Shown one piece after another: positions 42,491 through 51,761 of a stretch of 64,000 bases of DNA. Numbering within the stretch: position 1 is the first letter of the stretch; each line of letters begins with the position of its first letter. The notes under the pieces are model-generated. The model had not been told where the DNA came from, did not search any database, and was given only the letters and a program-made list of their open reading frames with translations. The translations under genes were made by a program, and so were the position numbers. The stretch spans positions 4,154,001 through 4,218,000 of the forward strand of contig OY970261.1 in NCBI GenBank assembly GCA_963715635.1, read 5' to 3'. The stretch is from JAPKZH01 sp963715635. GTDB lineage: Bacteria > Acidobacteriota > Aminicenantia > Aminicenantales > UBA4085.

Positions 42491-43833
42491 ATAACAAAAA
42501 GGAAATTCCTATAAACGAATCTCAAGGCCTGCGTCGAGCCATTGGCCTGCCCCAGGCTGCGGCCATGGTCGTGGGAACGATTATCGGGGCGTCTATTTTC
42601 GTCCAGCCGGCGGAGATCACTGGGCGTATGTTGTCCGTCCAAGGCGTTTTTTTAGTCTGGCTCGTCTCCGGCCTGCTGACATTTTTCGGAGCCCTGGTGT
42701 GCGCGGAACTGGCCTCGATTTTTACCCGGTCCGGCGGAGTCTATGTGTATCTCAAAGAGGCCTATTCTCCCTCGATCGGATTTTTATGGGGATGGGCCAT
42801 GTTTTGGAGCGCGCATTCGGGAATTATTGCCGCGATTTCCGTGATATTTTCGCGCTATGTTTCCTATTTTTTGCCCATGAGCGCCGCCATGATCAAGATT
42901 GTATCCATCGCGGCCATCCTCATCCTTTCAGCTGTCAACTACCTTGGCGTCAGGCAAGGCAGTTCTCTTCAGACGCTCATGACGTTGGGCAAAGTCGTCG
43001 CCGTTGTTTTTATTATTTTTGCCGGATTTTTCCTCGGCGCCCGTCTTCCGGAACATTTCGTCACTGCGGACCTGGGGAGCCGCAATATCTCGCTGAATAG
43101 TTTTTTCCTCGCCGTGGCGGCCGGGTTGTTTGCCTTCGGGGGCTGGCATATGGTGACCTATAGTTCAGACGAGACGATCAACCCGCGTCAGACGATCCCG
43201 CGGGCGCTGATGATAGGAACGATCATTGTGACCTTGTGCTATGTTGCCTTAAATGCCGTATATATGTATGTTCTGCCGCTCAAGTCGGTCGCCTCCTCGA
43301 CTCGAATTGCTGCGGATGCAGCCGACGCCGTGCTGGGATTCGGAGGAGGCGCTCTGATGTCCGGACTCGTCATCTTCTCCACGTTCGGCGCCTTAAGCGG
43401 GATTATTCTCTGTGGACCGCGTGTTTATTATTCCATGGCCCGGGACGGCCTGTTATTTAGATGGGTCGGCGATATCCATCCCCGCTTTCGAACGCCCCAC
43501 AAAGCGATCATCATTCAAGGAGTCTGGTCGTCGGTGCTGGTGGCCACAGGCACCTACAAAACTCTTTTCACTCGGGTCGTCTTTACCGAATGGATATTCT
43601 TCGGATTGATGGCCATCGGCTTATTCTTGTTTCGGCGACGGCCGGGAATCGTTCGGGGGTACCAAATTTGGGGCTATCCCCTAGTTCCCGCGCTTTTTAT
43701 CGTTTCGTCATTTGCGATCGTCGTCAATCAGATGATCTCCGACCCAAGAGAAGGCGGATTCGGCCTGTTTCTTGTTTTGTCCGGCCTGCCGATATATTAT
43801 CTATGGTCAAAAAGAATAAGAAGAGGAGTCTAG
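42487..43833 (+). CDS. APC superfamily amino acid permease
   Basis: This protein of about 448 residues has 12 hydrophobic segments. The family start GLPQAAAMVVGTIIGASIFV holds the glycine-rich unwound TM1, followed by FGALVCAELASIFTRSGGVY. It imports or exchanges amino acids by proton symport or antiport; specificity is unknown. I favour GTG 42487, which overlaps the metalloprotease stop (GTGA). The reading frame itself extends to 42448. Confidence 0.88.
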   Translation: MNNKKEIPINESQGLRRAIGLPQAAAMVVGTIIGASIFVQPAEITGRMLSVQGVFLVWLVSGLLTFFGALVCAELASIFTRSGGVYVYLKEAYSPSIGFLWGWAMFWSAHSGIIAAISVIFSRYVSYFLPMSAAMIKIVSIAAILILSAVNYLGVRQGSSLQTLMTLGKVVAVVFIIFAGFFLGARLPEHFVTADLGSRNISLNSFFLAVAAGLFAFGGWHMVTYSSDETINPRQTIPRALMIGTIIVTLCYVALNAVYMYVLPLKSVASSTRIAADAADAVLGFGGGALMSGLVIFSTFGALSGIILCGPRVYYSMARDGLLFRWVGDIHPRFRTPHKAIIIQGVWSSVLVATGTYKTLFTRVVFTEWIFFGLMAIGLFLFRRRPGIVRGYQIWGYPLVPALFIVSSFAIVVNQMISDPREGGFGLFLVLSGLPIYYLWSKRIRRGV

Positions 43834-43836
43834 CTG

Positions 43837-44817
43837 ATGAAAATTATTGATTTTCACAATCATTTTTATCCCCCGCAGTACCTAGAAGAGATTATCTCCG
43901 GGCCGAGCAATGTCAAAGTGAGCTTCGATTCGAATCGCAATCCACTTCTTTATTATCCCGGCGATTACAACATCGTCGTTCGAGGGCACAGAGACATTGA
44001 TTATCGAGCGGAGGTTTTAACGAAGGCAGGCATCGACAAACAGATTCTCACTTTTACGACGCCCGGCACACATGTTGAGTCTCCCCTGCGTTCGGTCGAG
44101 CTGGCTCGAATCGTGAATGACAGCCTTGCCAAAATTGTCGCTGAGCGCGGCGATCGGTTTGCCGCCCTGGCGACACTCCCGCTGAACGATCCTAAAGCTT
44201 CGGAAGCAGAGCTAGACCGGGCGTTTGGCGAGCTTGGTTTTAAAGGCGTTATGCTGCACAGCAATGTTAACGGGGTGGCATTGAGCGACCGGCGTTTTTG
44301 GCCGCTTTATGAAAAAGCGGACAATTGGCGCGCCGTATTTTATATCCATCCCTCTTTCCCCGTGGGGGTGGAAGCGATGACGGATTATTGGCTCATGCCC
44401 TTGATCGGCTTCCCCTTTGATACAACCCTCGCGGCGGCCAAGATCGTTTTCAGCGGGGTGGCCGAAAAATTTCCTAATATAAAGTGGGTTCTTGGCCATC
44501 TTGGCGGGGCCATTCCATATCTGGCCGAAAGGCTGGACCGAGGGTATTTCGCATTCAGAGAATGCCGAGAGAATATCAAAACTCCGCCCAGCGAATATCT
44601 AAAAAAGTTTTATTATGATACGGTGAATTTTGACGTCAAAGCCCTTGAATTTGCGATTGGCTTCGCCGGCGCGGACCATTTGGTGGCCGGCAGCGATTAT
44701 CCGCATCAGATCGGGAGTCTCGAGAAGATGGTGAGCAGCATTGAGCGGATCCACATTTCTGCTCAGGATAAAGCCGCCATTTTCGGAGGGAATGCAGCCC
44801 ACTTGCTGGGACTATAG
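43837..44817 (+). CDS. Amidohydrolase 2 (ACMSD-like) family protein
   Basis: The 326-residue TIM-barrel protein has DFHNHFYPP (HxH metal site), HPSFPVG, WVLGHLGGAIPY and the Asp of GSDYPHQIGS. The pattern matches decarboxylases and hydrolases related to aminocarboxymuconate-semialdehyde decarboxylase. The substrate is unknown. It starts 3 nt after the permease stop, so permease and hydrolase probably serve one substrate or pathway. Confidence 0.85.
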   Translation: MKIIDFHNHFYPPQYLEEIISGPSNVKVSFDSNRNPLLYYPGDYNIVVRGHRDIDYRAEVLTKAGIDKQILTFTTPGTHVESPLRSVELARIVNDSLAKIVAERGDRFAALATLPLNDPKASEAELDRAFGELGFKGVMLHSNVNGVALSDRRFWPLYEKADNWRAVFYIHPSFPVGVEAMTDYWLMPLIGFPFDTTLAAAKIVFSGVAEKFPNIKWVLGHLGGAIPYLAERLDRGYFAFRECRENIKTPPSEYLKKFYYDTVNFDVKALEFAIGFAGADHLVAGSDYPHQIGSLEKMVSSIERIHISAQDKAAIFGGNAAHLLGL

Positions 44818-44907
44818 CCGCCTGCCCGGCGGCCCGCCCTCCTCAACCCTCCTTTTGATCGCCGGGTCCGTTTATACGAGCGTCTCGATCGCCAGTTGTC
44901 CCGGCCG

Positions 44908-46059
44908 TCAGGCATATAATCCGTATTTATATGCCGCGTCGAACATCGCGACGATATTCTCCGGCGGAACTTCTCCTTGAATATTGTGGATGCTGTTGAA
45001 TACATAACCGCCGCTCGGCATGAAGGCCTCCAGATTGCGGCGCACGTTTTCTTCCACTTCAGACGGAGTGGCGCGAGGCAGAACGTGCTGGCAATCGCAG
45101 CCACCGCCCCAGAAGGCCAGGTCGCGGCCGAAGCGGCGCTTCAAGTTGACGGGGTCCATATGGCTCGCGCTGGTCTGCACCGGATTGAGAATATCGATCC
45201 CGTTGTCGATTAGGTCGGGAATAAAGGATGCGCAAGAGCCGCAGGTGTGGTACCAGATTTTCGCCTGCGTGCGCGAGCGGATATATTGGACAAGACGCTT
45301 GTGGCGGGGCTTGATCAGGCGGCGATAGATCTCGGGATTGAAGAGTGGGCCTGCCTGGCCTGCAAGGTCGTCGCCGATCATGATCACGTCCACCACATCA
45401 CCGACCTCGTCGAGGAACAGCCGGAACCAATCCATCCAGAACTTGAGCGTCTGGTTCAGCATGGCCTCGCAGAATTCCGGTTCCATCAGCAAGTCGGAAA
45501 ACCACTGCTCGAGTCCGCGCAGGTACCAGCAGGTTTCGTAGATCACTCCGGAGATGCCGCTCACCACGGCATAAGGCGTGTTTCTCCGGATCTCGAGGGC
45601 CTGTTCGCGCAGCTTGGCGAAGCGGCTTGGGTCGTCGCCCTTCGGCCAGGCGTATTCGCGGACGTCCTTGATCGTGGCCTTTGCCAGCGGATGCAGCGTG
45701 ATATCCATATAGAGCGGCTGATCGTCGGGCATCGACCAGCGGATGCCGAACTCGTCGGTGAGGTCGTGCCAAGCCCGGCCGTCCCGTTTCGCCTTGACGA
45801 TGCCGCCCTTCCAGCTTGAGGCCGGCCCTGCCGCGATGTAGCGCGTGTCCACGTGAAACTGTTCCAACATCCGCTCGCTGGGCCGGGCCAGCTGCTGGAC
45901 AGCGTCCATGATTTCGATGCCTTCCGGAAGTCCCAGGTACCTGGCTAGGTTCCGGTAGGCGTTCTTGTGGATGCCGGTCTGGTTGCCGCCGAAGTCGATC
46001 GGAACTCGGTCCGGTGTTTCGTGGCGGATCGCTTTCAAAACACGTTCCCGAGAGGTCAT
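44908..46059 (-). CDS. Uroporphyrinogen decarboxylase (URO-D) superfamily protein
   Basis: The 383-residue protein begins MTSRERVLKAIRHETPDRVP, the usual start of MtaA/CmuA-like URO-D relatives rather than HemE. YHTCGSCASFIPDLIDNGID and WGGGCDCQHVLP provide His/Cys ligands of a zinc-type methyltransferase site. It is likely a methyltransferase or an uncharacterised decarboxylase. It lies downstream of rhaT on the same strand with a 75-nt gap. Confidence 0.85.
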   Translation of the reverse strand: MTSRERVLKAIRHETPDRVPIDFGGNQTGIHKNAYRNLARYLGLPEGIEIMDAVQQLARPSERMLEQFHVDTRYIAAGPASSWKGGIVKAKRDGRAWHDLTDEFGIRWSMPDDQPLYMDITLHPLAKATIKDVREYAWPKGDDPSRFAKLREQALEIRRNTPYAVVSGISGVIYETCWYLRGLEQWFSDLLMEPEFCEAMLNQTLKFWMDWFRLFLDEVGDVVDVIMIGDDLAGQAGPLFNPEIYRRLIKPRHKRLVQYIRSRTQAKIWYHTCGSCASFIPDLIDNGIDILNPVQTSASHMDPVNLKRRFGRDLAFWGGGCDCQHVLPRATPSEVEENVRRNLEAFMPSGGYVFNSIHNIQGEVPPENIVAMFDAAYKYGLYA

Positions 46060-46134
46060 GGTTTCCTTTTTCGGCTTGTCTGACGTCTTGGTCTTATCCT
46101 TTTTTAGGTCCGCCGCCGCCGTCCTCAGCTCCGG

Positions 46135-47313
46135 CTACCGGCCGGCCGGAAGCGTGGCCAGGTAGTTGCCAAAGCCGACGATGACGGTTGATAAAATGAG
46201 CGTCGCCAGGCCCATAAAAAGAAGCGTCTTGGTGAATCCGCTGCTCCCTTTCCACTCCTTGAGGGCAATCCCCCACAGCGAACTGAAAATGATGATGCTC
46301 GCCATATGGATCGTCCAACTGGAGAACTTGTAGCGGCCCATCTGCGTTTCGCCCATGGTGTAGAAGAAAAACTGCATATACCAGGTGATGCCGGCCAGCG
46401 CGCTGAAAAGATAGTTGCTCAGCATGGGGATTCGTTCGGGCGCGTTTGGATTCGCCTTAGACCGGGGCTCGCCGGCGTTCGCGGCTGAGGGGACCGCCGC
46501 GGCCGCCACGTCTGTCTCGAGTCCTTGTTTCAAGGAGCTCTGTCGCAGCCGTCGGCTCACATACTGGTAGCCGGTGCGCTTCTTAGCGATCAGGATGAAA
46601 CACCAGATGAAGTTCGAGGTGAACCCGCCGAGGAGTACGATGACCAATTTCGGGAGTCCGGTCCAAAGGAGGGTAGTCCCGTGTTGAGCGGATAGCTCGG
46701 CGATGGGGGCCGCCGCGTCAAGGCCCATGGCGAAACAGGCGCTGAAAACTCCGGAGAAAGTGGCGACCAGGATGCCTTTGAAAAAATTGAATTCTTTGAT
46801 CGAGGATTTTTTCTGTTCCTCGGTCATTTCGCGTTCCTTGGACATGCCGGCCATCCCCGCGACGGCGATCCCCAGGATGCAGATGACGATGCCGAAAAGA
46901 ATCACTTGTCCCGAGGTCGTGCCGAGCACCTTGGTCGCGAATTCGTGATGGATGATCGGCGGCACCAGCGTGCCGATGACGGCGCAGTATCCGAGCGCTA
47001 CGCCCATGCCCAGCGACATGCCCAGGTAACGCATGGTCAGGCCGAATGTCAGGCCGCCCACACCCCACAGGGCGCCGAAGATATAGGCTTTCAACAAGAC
47101 GCCCGGCGGCGCCGCCCCCAGGACTTGGAGTAAGTCGCGGGTATTGACCGAGGCCAAAATCCAAGGCGCGATAATCCAGCTGAAAAAGCCGCCGGCCAGC
47201 CAGTACACCTCCCAGGACCATTTCTTGACTCCGCGATAAGGAACGTAGAAGCTACCCGAAGCCAACCCGCCCAGCCAGTGGAACACCACGCCACGAAAGG
47301 GATTGATAGTCAT
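46135..47313 (-). CDS. L-rhamnose-proton symporter family (RhaT-like) transporter
   Basis: The 392-residue membrane protein has ten hydrophobic segments. It begins with GVVFHWLGGLASGSFYVPYR, includes WEVYWLAGGFFSWIIAPW near the N-terminus, and has GVGGLTFGLTMRYLGMSLGM, all characteristic of RhaT. It probably imports rhamnose or a related deoxysugar. No rhamnose catabolic gene is in the window. Confidence 0.88.
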   Translation of the reverse strand: MTINPFRGVVFHWLGGLASGSFYVPYRGVKKWSWEVYWLAGGFFSWIIAPWILASVNTRDLLQVLGAAPPGVLLKAYIFGALWGVGGLTFGLTMRYLGMSLGMGVALGYCAVIGTLVPPIIHHEFATKVLGTTSGQVILFGIVICILGIAVAGMAGMSKEREMTEEQKKSSIKEFNFFKGILVATFSGVFSACFAMGLDAAAPIAELSAQHGTTLLWTGLPKLVIVLLGGFTSNFIWCFILIAKKRTGYQYVSRRLRQSSLKQGLETDVAAAAVPSAANAGEPRSKANPNAPERIPMLSNYLFSALAGITWYMQFFFYTMGETQMGRYKFSSWTIHMASIIIFSSLWGIALKEWKGSSGFTKTLLFMGLATLILSTVIVGFGNYLATLPAGR

Positions 47314-47465
47314 TGCCTTACCGCCTTTGGCAGGAGACGCTTTTGAGCGATGCTATCCGGATTTCTTTTGGAATTGAGGATTTGCGGCGTCATCTGCGAG
47401 AGCAAGAATATAGCTAAAAGAAAGAAGCACTGTCAACTGGTTCCTGAATTCGAGGGCATATCGTT

Positions 47466-47516
47466 GGCAAGGTCTAGAAAGTCTTCGATAATGAAATCCA
47501 AGCCAAAATGGCCCTG
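47466..47516 (+). pseudogene. Ser/Thr kinase fragment
   Basis: GGCAAGGTC TAG AAAGTCTTC followed by ATGAAATCCAAGCCAAAATG encodes GKV-stop-KVFDNEIQAKMAL, nearly identical to GKVYKVFDQEIQAKMAL of the kinase at 31750-31804. Only about 50 bp around the glycine loop and ATP-lysine survive, ending at the AbiEii 3' end. The rest of 47314-47536 holds nothing I recognise. Confidence 0.7.
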
Positions 47517-47536
47517 CCTGCCGCTTCTGATCAAGC

Positions 47537-48376
47537 TCAAGAGCTTATTTTCTGATTCTTCAAATGTCGGGATTCGAGGAGTTTCAAGACGATTTCCCTG
47601 GTCAACTGGCTAAGGTCGGCTTCTCTTTCGATTAAAGGACGGACATCGTCAACTGCCCTCGGCCAATCGATACTCTCAAGCCTATTGATGACCAGCTGCA
47701 CCCAGTTTGACGGAGTGACTTCGGGGCCTTGCCATTTTGTCTGGTGGAGCGCTTCGTTCAGGAATCGGATATTCGGCTCGGGCCAGGAAGGGTCGGACAT
47801 GTACCAGTAAAGATCATAGAGATCACGACCCTTGAAATAAGGACGCATGAGAATGGCATGGAGTTTGCCGCTCAGCAGCGAAGCTTGATCATAATGAAGG
47901 ACATTCAAAATGACATAGCGGCGGATAATGGAGGTCTCAAACAATCCGCCGTCAGGAGGATGGCTGTCCACTTCAACCCTGATGGAGAGCGCTTCCGTTC
48001 GATGAGGGGATAAACCGAGTTCATAAAACAATCCCGGAAACGTGATGAACGCGGATTTGACCGGGATGTCAACTTTAAGCTTATGACTCTTCACGAGATA
48101 AGCTTCAGCTTCAAAGGATTTGCAGACGGCGGAAATGATCTTGACAAAATCTTTGGGATCGTAAGGACTCGCTAAAGCGAAATCAAGGTCTTCGGAATAG
48201 CGAGGAAGCATATAGAGCAAGCGCAGGGCTATGCCTCCGTGAAATATCCAGGAGGTGAACGCCCCGCCTTCCTGGAGGAACTGAAGGATCCGCGCTTGAC
48301 AGTATTCCCGCACGAGATTTCTTGCCAGCAATCTGTTTGGCGCTTTGGAAATAATTTGCTTGATCTGCTCTTTCAT
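47537..48376 (-). CDS. AbiEii-type nucleotidyltransferase toxin
   Basis: This protein of about 279 residues has the AbiEii core: FHGGIALRLLYMLPRYSEDL and DFAL (GG...DLD metal site), with FKGRDLYDLYWYM later. AbiEii toxins modify tRNA or nucleotides and cause phage-induced growth arrest. ATG 48376 overlaps the AbiEi stop by 4 nt. The frame extends upstream without a better start. Confidence 0.88.
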   Translation of the reverse strand: MKEQIKQIISKAPNRLLARNLVREYCQARILQFLQEGGAFTSWIFHGGIALRLLYMLPRYSEDLDFALASPYDPKDFVKIISAVCKSFEAEAYLVKSHKLKVDIPVKSAFITFPGLFYELGLSPHRTEALSIRVEVDSHPPDGGLFETSIIRRYVILNVLHYDQASLLSGKLHAILMRPYFKGRDLYDLYWYMSDPSWPEPNIRFLNEALHQTKWQGPEVTPSNWVQLVINRLESIDWPRAVDDVRPLIEREADLSQLTREIVLKLLESRHLKNQKISS

Positions 48377-49002
48377 GATTCCTTCGTTTCCTGAGCGATT
48401 GTTTTGATTTTTTGTGCGGCCTTCCATAGCTTTGGGCTTTCAAATTTGTGGGCCAATTCAAGCAGAAGCTCGGTATTTAGGCTATCAGTATTCTGGAGCC
48501 TCAGTTCCCTCAAATAATGGAGGTTGTCCGACCCAGGAGTCAGGTACAGCAGGTCGAGCAGGGCTTTCTCAGCGGAGGCGATAAAAGCGGACTGCCCGCT
48601 GCCGAGGTCCATAAGTTGATGGCCGAAAAACAGTTCTTTCTTGATGTGCTTAAAAATATAAAGACCGAGAGGCGTAGACAGGGCTTCTGGCCTTCCGGTT
48701 GTTACGCTCGTGATCGAGGGCACATATTCAGGGATGAGGCCGTGGTGTTCTAAAGCTGATTGAAGGCTGATATAGGAGGCTCGTTTCAACCGATTCGCTA
48801 CAAGAAATGGATGGGGCGGGTTTTTCTGGTGGGGTTCGGCGAGGGCATAGAGTCCGCGGCGAAGCTGGATGAGTTTTCCGGACTTAACCCATCTGGAAAG
48901 CTGTCGTCCAAGATCGACCTGTTCGACTGCTCCGGCAAGCAATAAACTAGAATGGAATACAGGTTCTTGGCCGACGATTTCTAAGAGCTTAAGCCATTTC
49001 AT
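48373..49002 (-). CDS. AbiEi-type antitoxin/transcriptional repressor
   Basis: The 209-residue protein has an N-terminal winged helix (QLSRWVKSGKLIQLRRGLYA) followed by the AbiEi antitoxin domain (RASYISLQSALEHHGLIPEY; STPLGLYIFKHIKKELFFG; ASAEKALLDLLYLTPG). In known AbiE systems AbiEi represses its own promoter through inverted repeats and neutralises AbiEii. It overlaps the toxin gene by 4 nt. Confidence 0.9.
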   Translation of the reverse strand: MKWLKLLEIVGQEPVFHSSLLLAGAVEQVDLGRQLSRWVKSGKLIQLRRGLYALAEPHQKNPPHPFLVANRLKRASYISLQSALEHHGLIPEYVPSITSVTTGRPEALSTPLGLYIFKHIKKELFFGHQLMDLGSGQSAFIASAEKALLDLLYLTPGSDNLHYLRELRLQNTDSLNTELLLELAHKFESPKLWKAAQKIKTIAQETKES

Positions 49003-49018
49003 GGCAATAATATGCCAT
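49001..49018. promoter_or_regulatory. Inverted repeat at the abiE start
   Basis: ATGGCA (49001-49006) and TGCCAT (49013-49018) flank ATAATA, which is a possible minus-strand -10 box (TATTAT). The repeat overlaps the start codon and may be an AbiEi operator. Confidence 0.4.
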
Positions 49019-49207
49019 AATTGGTATATTAATGCAACAAATATCTTGATCTGACTTTTAAAATGAGAAATCTGTCAAGAAGGTCTGACACATTTAAGTG
49101 ATCGACTACGTCAATCCTCTGGTCCTGATGTCGGAAATCAACATTAGGGACAAGGCGGAGACGGCGAAGAGGAAGAGGAAAACTGCCTGCCTTGAAAAAG
49201 TAAAATC

Positions 49208-49468
49208 TTATCCTTCTCCCGTGATCTTGAACACTGCGTCATTCGGGTGAACTTTCTGATTCACCTTGAGGGCCACATCCTGGCCCGGTTTTCCCTCGCC
49301 CACATTCTGATGCTCGATTTGCAGAGAACTTATCTCCTGCTTAAAATCCGTCGAGTGGCCTAGGAAGTGGATCTTATCGCCGATCTTAAGCTTTTCCGTC
49401 AGTTCCAACACGGCGACACTGATGTGGTCGAAGTAGTGAGTCACTTTGCCGACGCGATTTTCAGACAT
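49208..49468 (-). CDS. Small translation elongation factor-like protein
   Basis: The 86-residue protein resembles domain 2 of EF-Tu: VGKVTHYFDHISVAVLELTE, LKIGDKIHFLGHSTDF, and GQDVALKVNQKVHPNDAVFK. Proteins of this size are annotated as EF-like and often accompany U32 peptidases, which are not present here. Function is unknown. AAGGAGA precedes the ATG. A minus-strand TTGACA occurs upstream but no well-spaced -10. Confidence 0.75.
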   Translation of the reverse strand: MSENRVGKVTHYFDHISVAVLELTEKLKIGDKIHFLGHSTDFKQEISSLQIEHQNVGEGKPGQDVALKVNQKVHPNDAVFKITGEG

Positions 49469-49628
49469 GGCTGTCTCCTTTCAAGTCATAGCGGCTGAAA
49501 AGATTATCCCCAGACGATCTCCTCAAAAGATCATCGATACAGAGTATATCATAACCCCGTCCTGTCAAGCTTTAATAGTTGTTTCGGCAACAGCATGTGC
49601 ATGGCCGGAATAGGGATATTCCTCTTTC

Positions 49629-51476
49629 CTAGATGAGATCCCTCAGGGTCATGGTTAACTCCTTTTTCTTGCCGGCTGATATGACCACCAGCCGAACTTT
49701 CGTGCCGGGGGGATCTGATTTAAACTTTGTCCTAGCTGCAAGCAGTGGAAGCTGGGCCGGAGTCTTTCCTTCGATGGCCAGGATAGAATCGCCGCTTTTC
49801 AAGCCGGCCTGTTCTGCCGGGCCGCCGGCCACCACATCGGCAACCTGGAAGGTACCGTTTTCCAGGTTCAACCACATCCCAGCGCGGTCATAATTATCGG
49901 GCAACGAATCATTGGCGTTCCGCTCAAAGATAAGCTGCTGCCGGGTATAGTCGAAGATGATATTAAATCGTTTCAGCACGCCTGCACCGACATTGCCGGC
50001 CACATAGGGGTCGATAAAAGCGCCCTTGGTCTGCAGAGAAAGTTCTGTCACCGGATTCTCGATTGCGATGCTGCCGAGCTTGAGGATTTTTGCCCGGGTG
50101 ACCAGCCCCCGGGCCGGACCGCCGATACCCCATCCGACGACCGCCTCGACTTTGGCTCCGTAACGCGCCTTCAAATTATGCTTTTCGGCAAAAGGAGCCA
50201 GGATCGTCAGCGAAGTCCGGCCTCCTGTGTCAATGTCGAATTTGCCGGGAATCGCGTCAATTTCTCCCTCGACCTGAGGAACGTGCCCGTTGAATTTAAA
50301 GGGAACGGCCATGCCGCTGCCCGAATAGGAAAACGAGGAAGGCATCATCAGAGTCAAGCGGCTGTTCTCGTAATCGATTTTCACCACAAACCGCTTAAAA
50401 ACTTCATAGCCGATCAGCCCATGCATGGGCTGGCCTTCAACATTGGCCAGAGTCAACAAAGGAAAAACGGCAAACAACTGGTTAGAGATCGTGGCTTCCC
50501 CCACTTGGAGGGTCTGGATTTTTGTCAAGGCCACATCCTCGGATTTTTCACCAACACCGCGGCCCTGTAAAGTTCCTTCGTATTTCAACCCGATGCCTTT
50601 GGCCAGCTCCGGAGTCACGATATTGGCGCCGCCTGTGTCGCAGAGGAGCTCGAAAGGTCCCTGCCCGTTCAATTTCACCTGCAGATAAATATGATTGTTC
50701 CGGAGTTCAAAAGGAATGGTTGTCGATGTTTTTCCTCCCGAGATGAGAAAATCCGGCGCCGGAGCGAGCGGCATCCGGAACATTTCGTCTTTTAAAAGGA
50801 CATTCAGTTCAACTTTTTCTGTCGTGCCAAGCTGATCGTAGCGCTCCTCGCCATTTGTTGAGCGGGAATTAAAGGGCACTTTGATTCCGGATATTTGGCG
50901 ATAATCAGAGAGAAAGGTTGTTCGGGTTTCCAGGGCTGTTTTCTCGACAATACGGTCAAAGAGATACGTCGCTCCATCAATCCAAATGTCAAAGGGCCGG
51001 CCGTCTTTGGGCGTGATTCTAATCACATGGAATTGCCTGTTGTTTTCCTGCTTCTCGCCGGAATATTCGATACGGCCTTCCCAGCGCACCGGAAACCAGT
51101 AGGACAGCGAGCGCCGGTAAGCTTCATTCGCACCCCCTTCCCTGGCGTCTCCGCCCTCCTCAGACCTGACCTGCTTGGACGAATCCTGGGACCAGAGAAC
51201 TTTTCCGTCGAATCCTCGGGCTCCTGTCATGGGTCCGAGCTCGAAGCGAGAAAATGTCCGGCCGGTCAGGATGTCTTCCCATGACTCGGCTGTCCCATTC
51301 AACCCGGCCGCGGTAATCTTTGTTTTCGTGTAAATCGAGCGGATCGAATCCCATGCCGCTCCGCCTGAAGCCTGCTTGGCTTTGGCCAAGATTTCCTTAG
51401 CACTTTCGGAGGATAGCCCGGTATGAGCGGCAATGACTATGACCGCCAATAAAATAAAAAAAAGGATTTTTTTCAT
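49629..51476 (-). CDS. Exported retropepsin-like aspartyl protease with PDZ domain
   Basis: This protein of about 615 residues has a signal peptide (MKKILFFILLAVIVIAAHTG). A LolA-like N-terminal region follows (about 20-220), then two pepsin-type lobes with DTGGANIVTPELAKGIGL and DIDTGGRTSLTILAPF, and a C-terminal PDZ domain (VVAGGPAEQAGLKSGDSILA). Two DTG motifs in one chain suggest a self-contained active site, unlike homodimeric retropepsins. It probably acts in the periplasm. ATG 51476 is chosen for the leader peptide. Confidence 0.82.
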   Translation of the reverse strand: MKKILFFILLAVIVIAAHTGLSSESAKEILAKAKQASGGAAWDSIRSIYTKTKITAAGLNGTAESWEDILTGRTFSRFELGPMTGARGFDGKVLWSQDSSKQVRSEEGGDAREGGANEAYRRSLSYWFPVRWEGRIEYSGEKQENNRQFHVIRITPKDGRPFDIWIDGATYLFDRIVEKTALETRTTFLSDYRQISGIKVPFNSRSTNGEERYDQLGTTEKVELNVLLKDEMFRMPLAPAPDFLISGGKTSTTIPFELRNNHIYLQVKLNGQGPFELLCDTGGANIVTPELAKGIGLKYEGTLQGRGVGEKSEDVALTKIQTLQVGEATISNQLFAVFPLLTLANVEGQPMHGLIGYEVFKRFVVKIDYENSRLTLMMPSSFSYSGSGMAVPFKFNGHVPQVEGEIDAIPGKFDIDTGGRTSLTILAPFAEKHNLKARYGAKVEAVVGWGIGGPARGLVTRAKILKLGSIAIENPVTELSLQTKGAFIDPYVAGNVGAGVLKRFNIIFDYTRQQLIFERNANDSLPDNYDRAGMWLNLENGTFQVADVVAGGPAEQAGLKSGDSILAIEGKTPAQLPLLAARTKFKSDPPGTKVRLVVISAGKKKELTMTLRDLI

Positions 51477-51596
51477 GGGACACCTCATCCTGATTGTTCT
51501 TTATATACCATGATGATGCGTTTGTCTTCAAATCGCTATTAGCTGAACACCCGCTAAAGATTCATCGCCGCTTTCATATAAGAAGATTCATATTCC

Positions 51597-51761
51597 CTAT
51601 ATAACACGGGATAGGTGGCGACGGGCTTCCTGAAAGCATTCTTCGGCTTGAGCTCTCGGGGTTACAGGCAGGTCGGCCATCAAAAAATCGGGATGAAAAA
51701 TGAGCAGGGAGTAGGGGATATCCGCACTTGCGCGTGATATAAATGGCCGCTCTAAAGTCAT
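51597..51761 (-). pseudogene. Radical SAM (PflA-like) C-terminal fragment
   Basis: A 54-codon minus-strand frame reads ISRASADIPYSLLIFHPDFL, then MADLPVTPRAQAEECFQEAR and RHLSRVI, followed by TAG. The segment IPYSLL.FHPDF.M.DLP.TP is typical of the C-terminal part of PflA-like radical SAM enzymes. The CxxxCxxC cluster region is missing. Its ATG overlaps the stop of the acyltransferase gene (TAATG). The remaining 51489-51596 shows nothing. Confidence 0.55.

Noticed and set aside
49070..49207. Short open frame (IDYVNPLVLMSEINIRD) between the AbiE and EF-like genes
   Set aside because: It has no clear start signal or family; probably a chance frame or an unrecognisable remnant.
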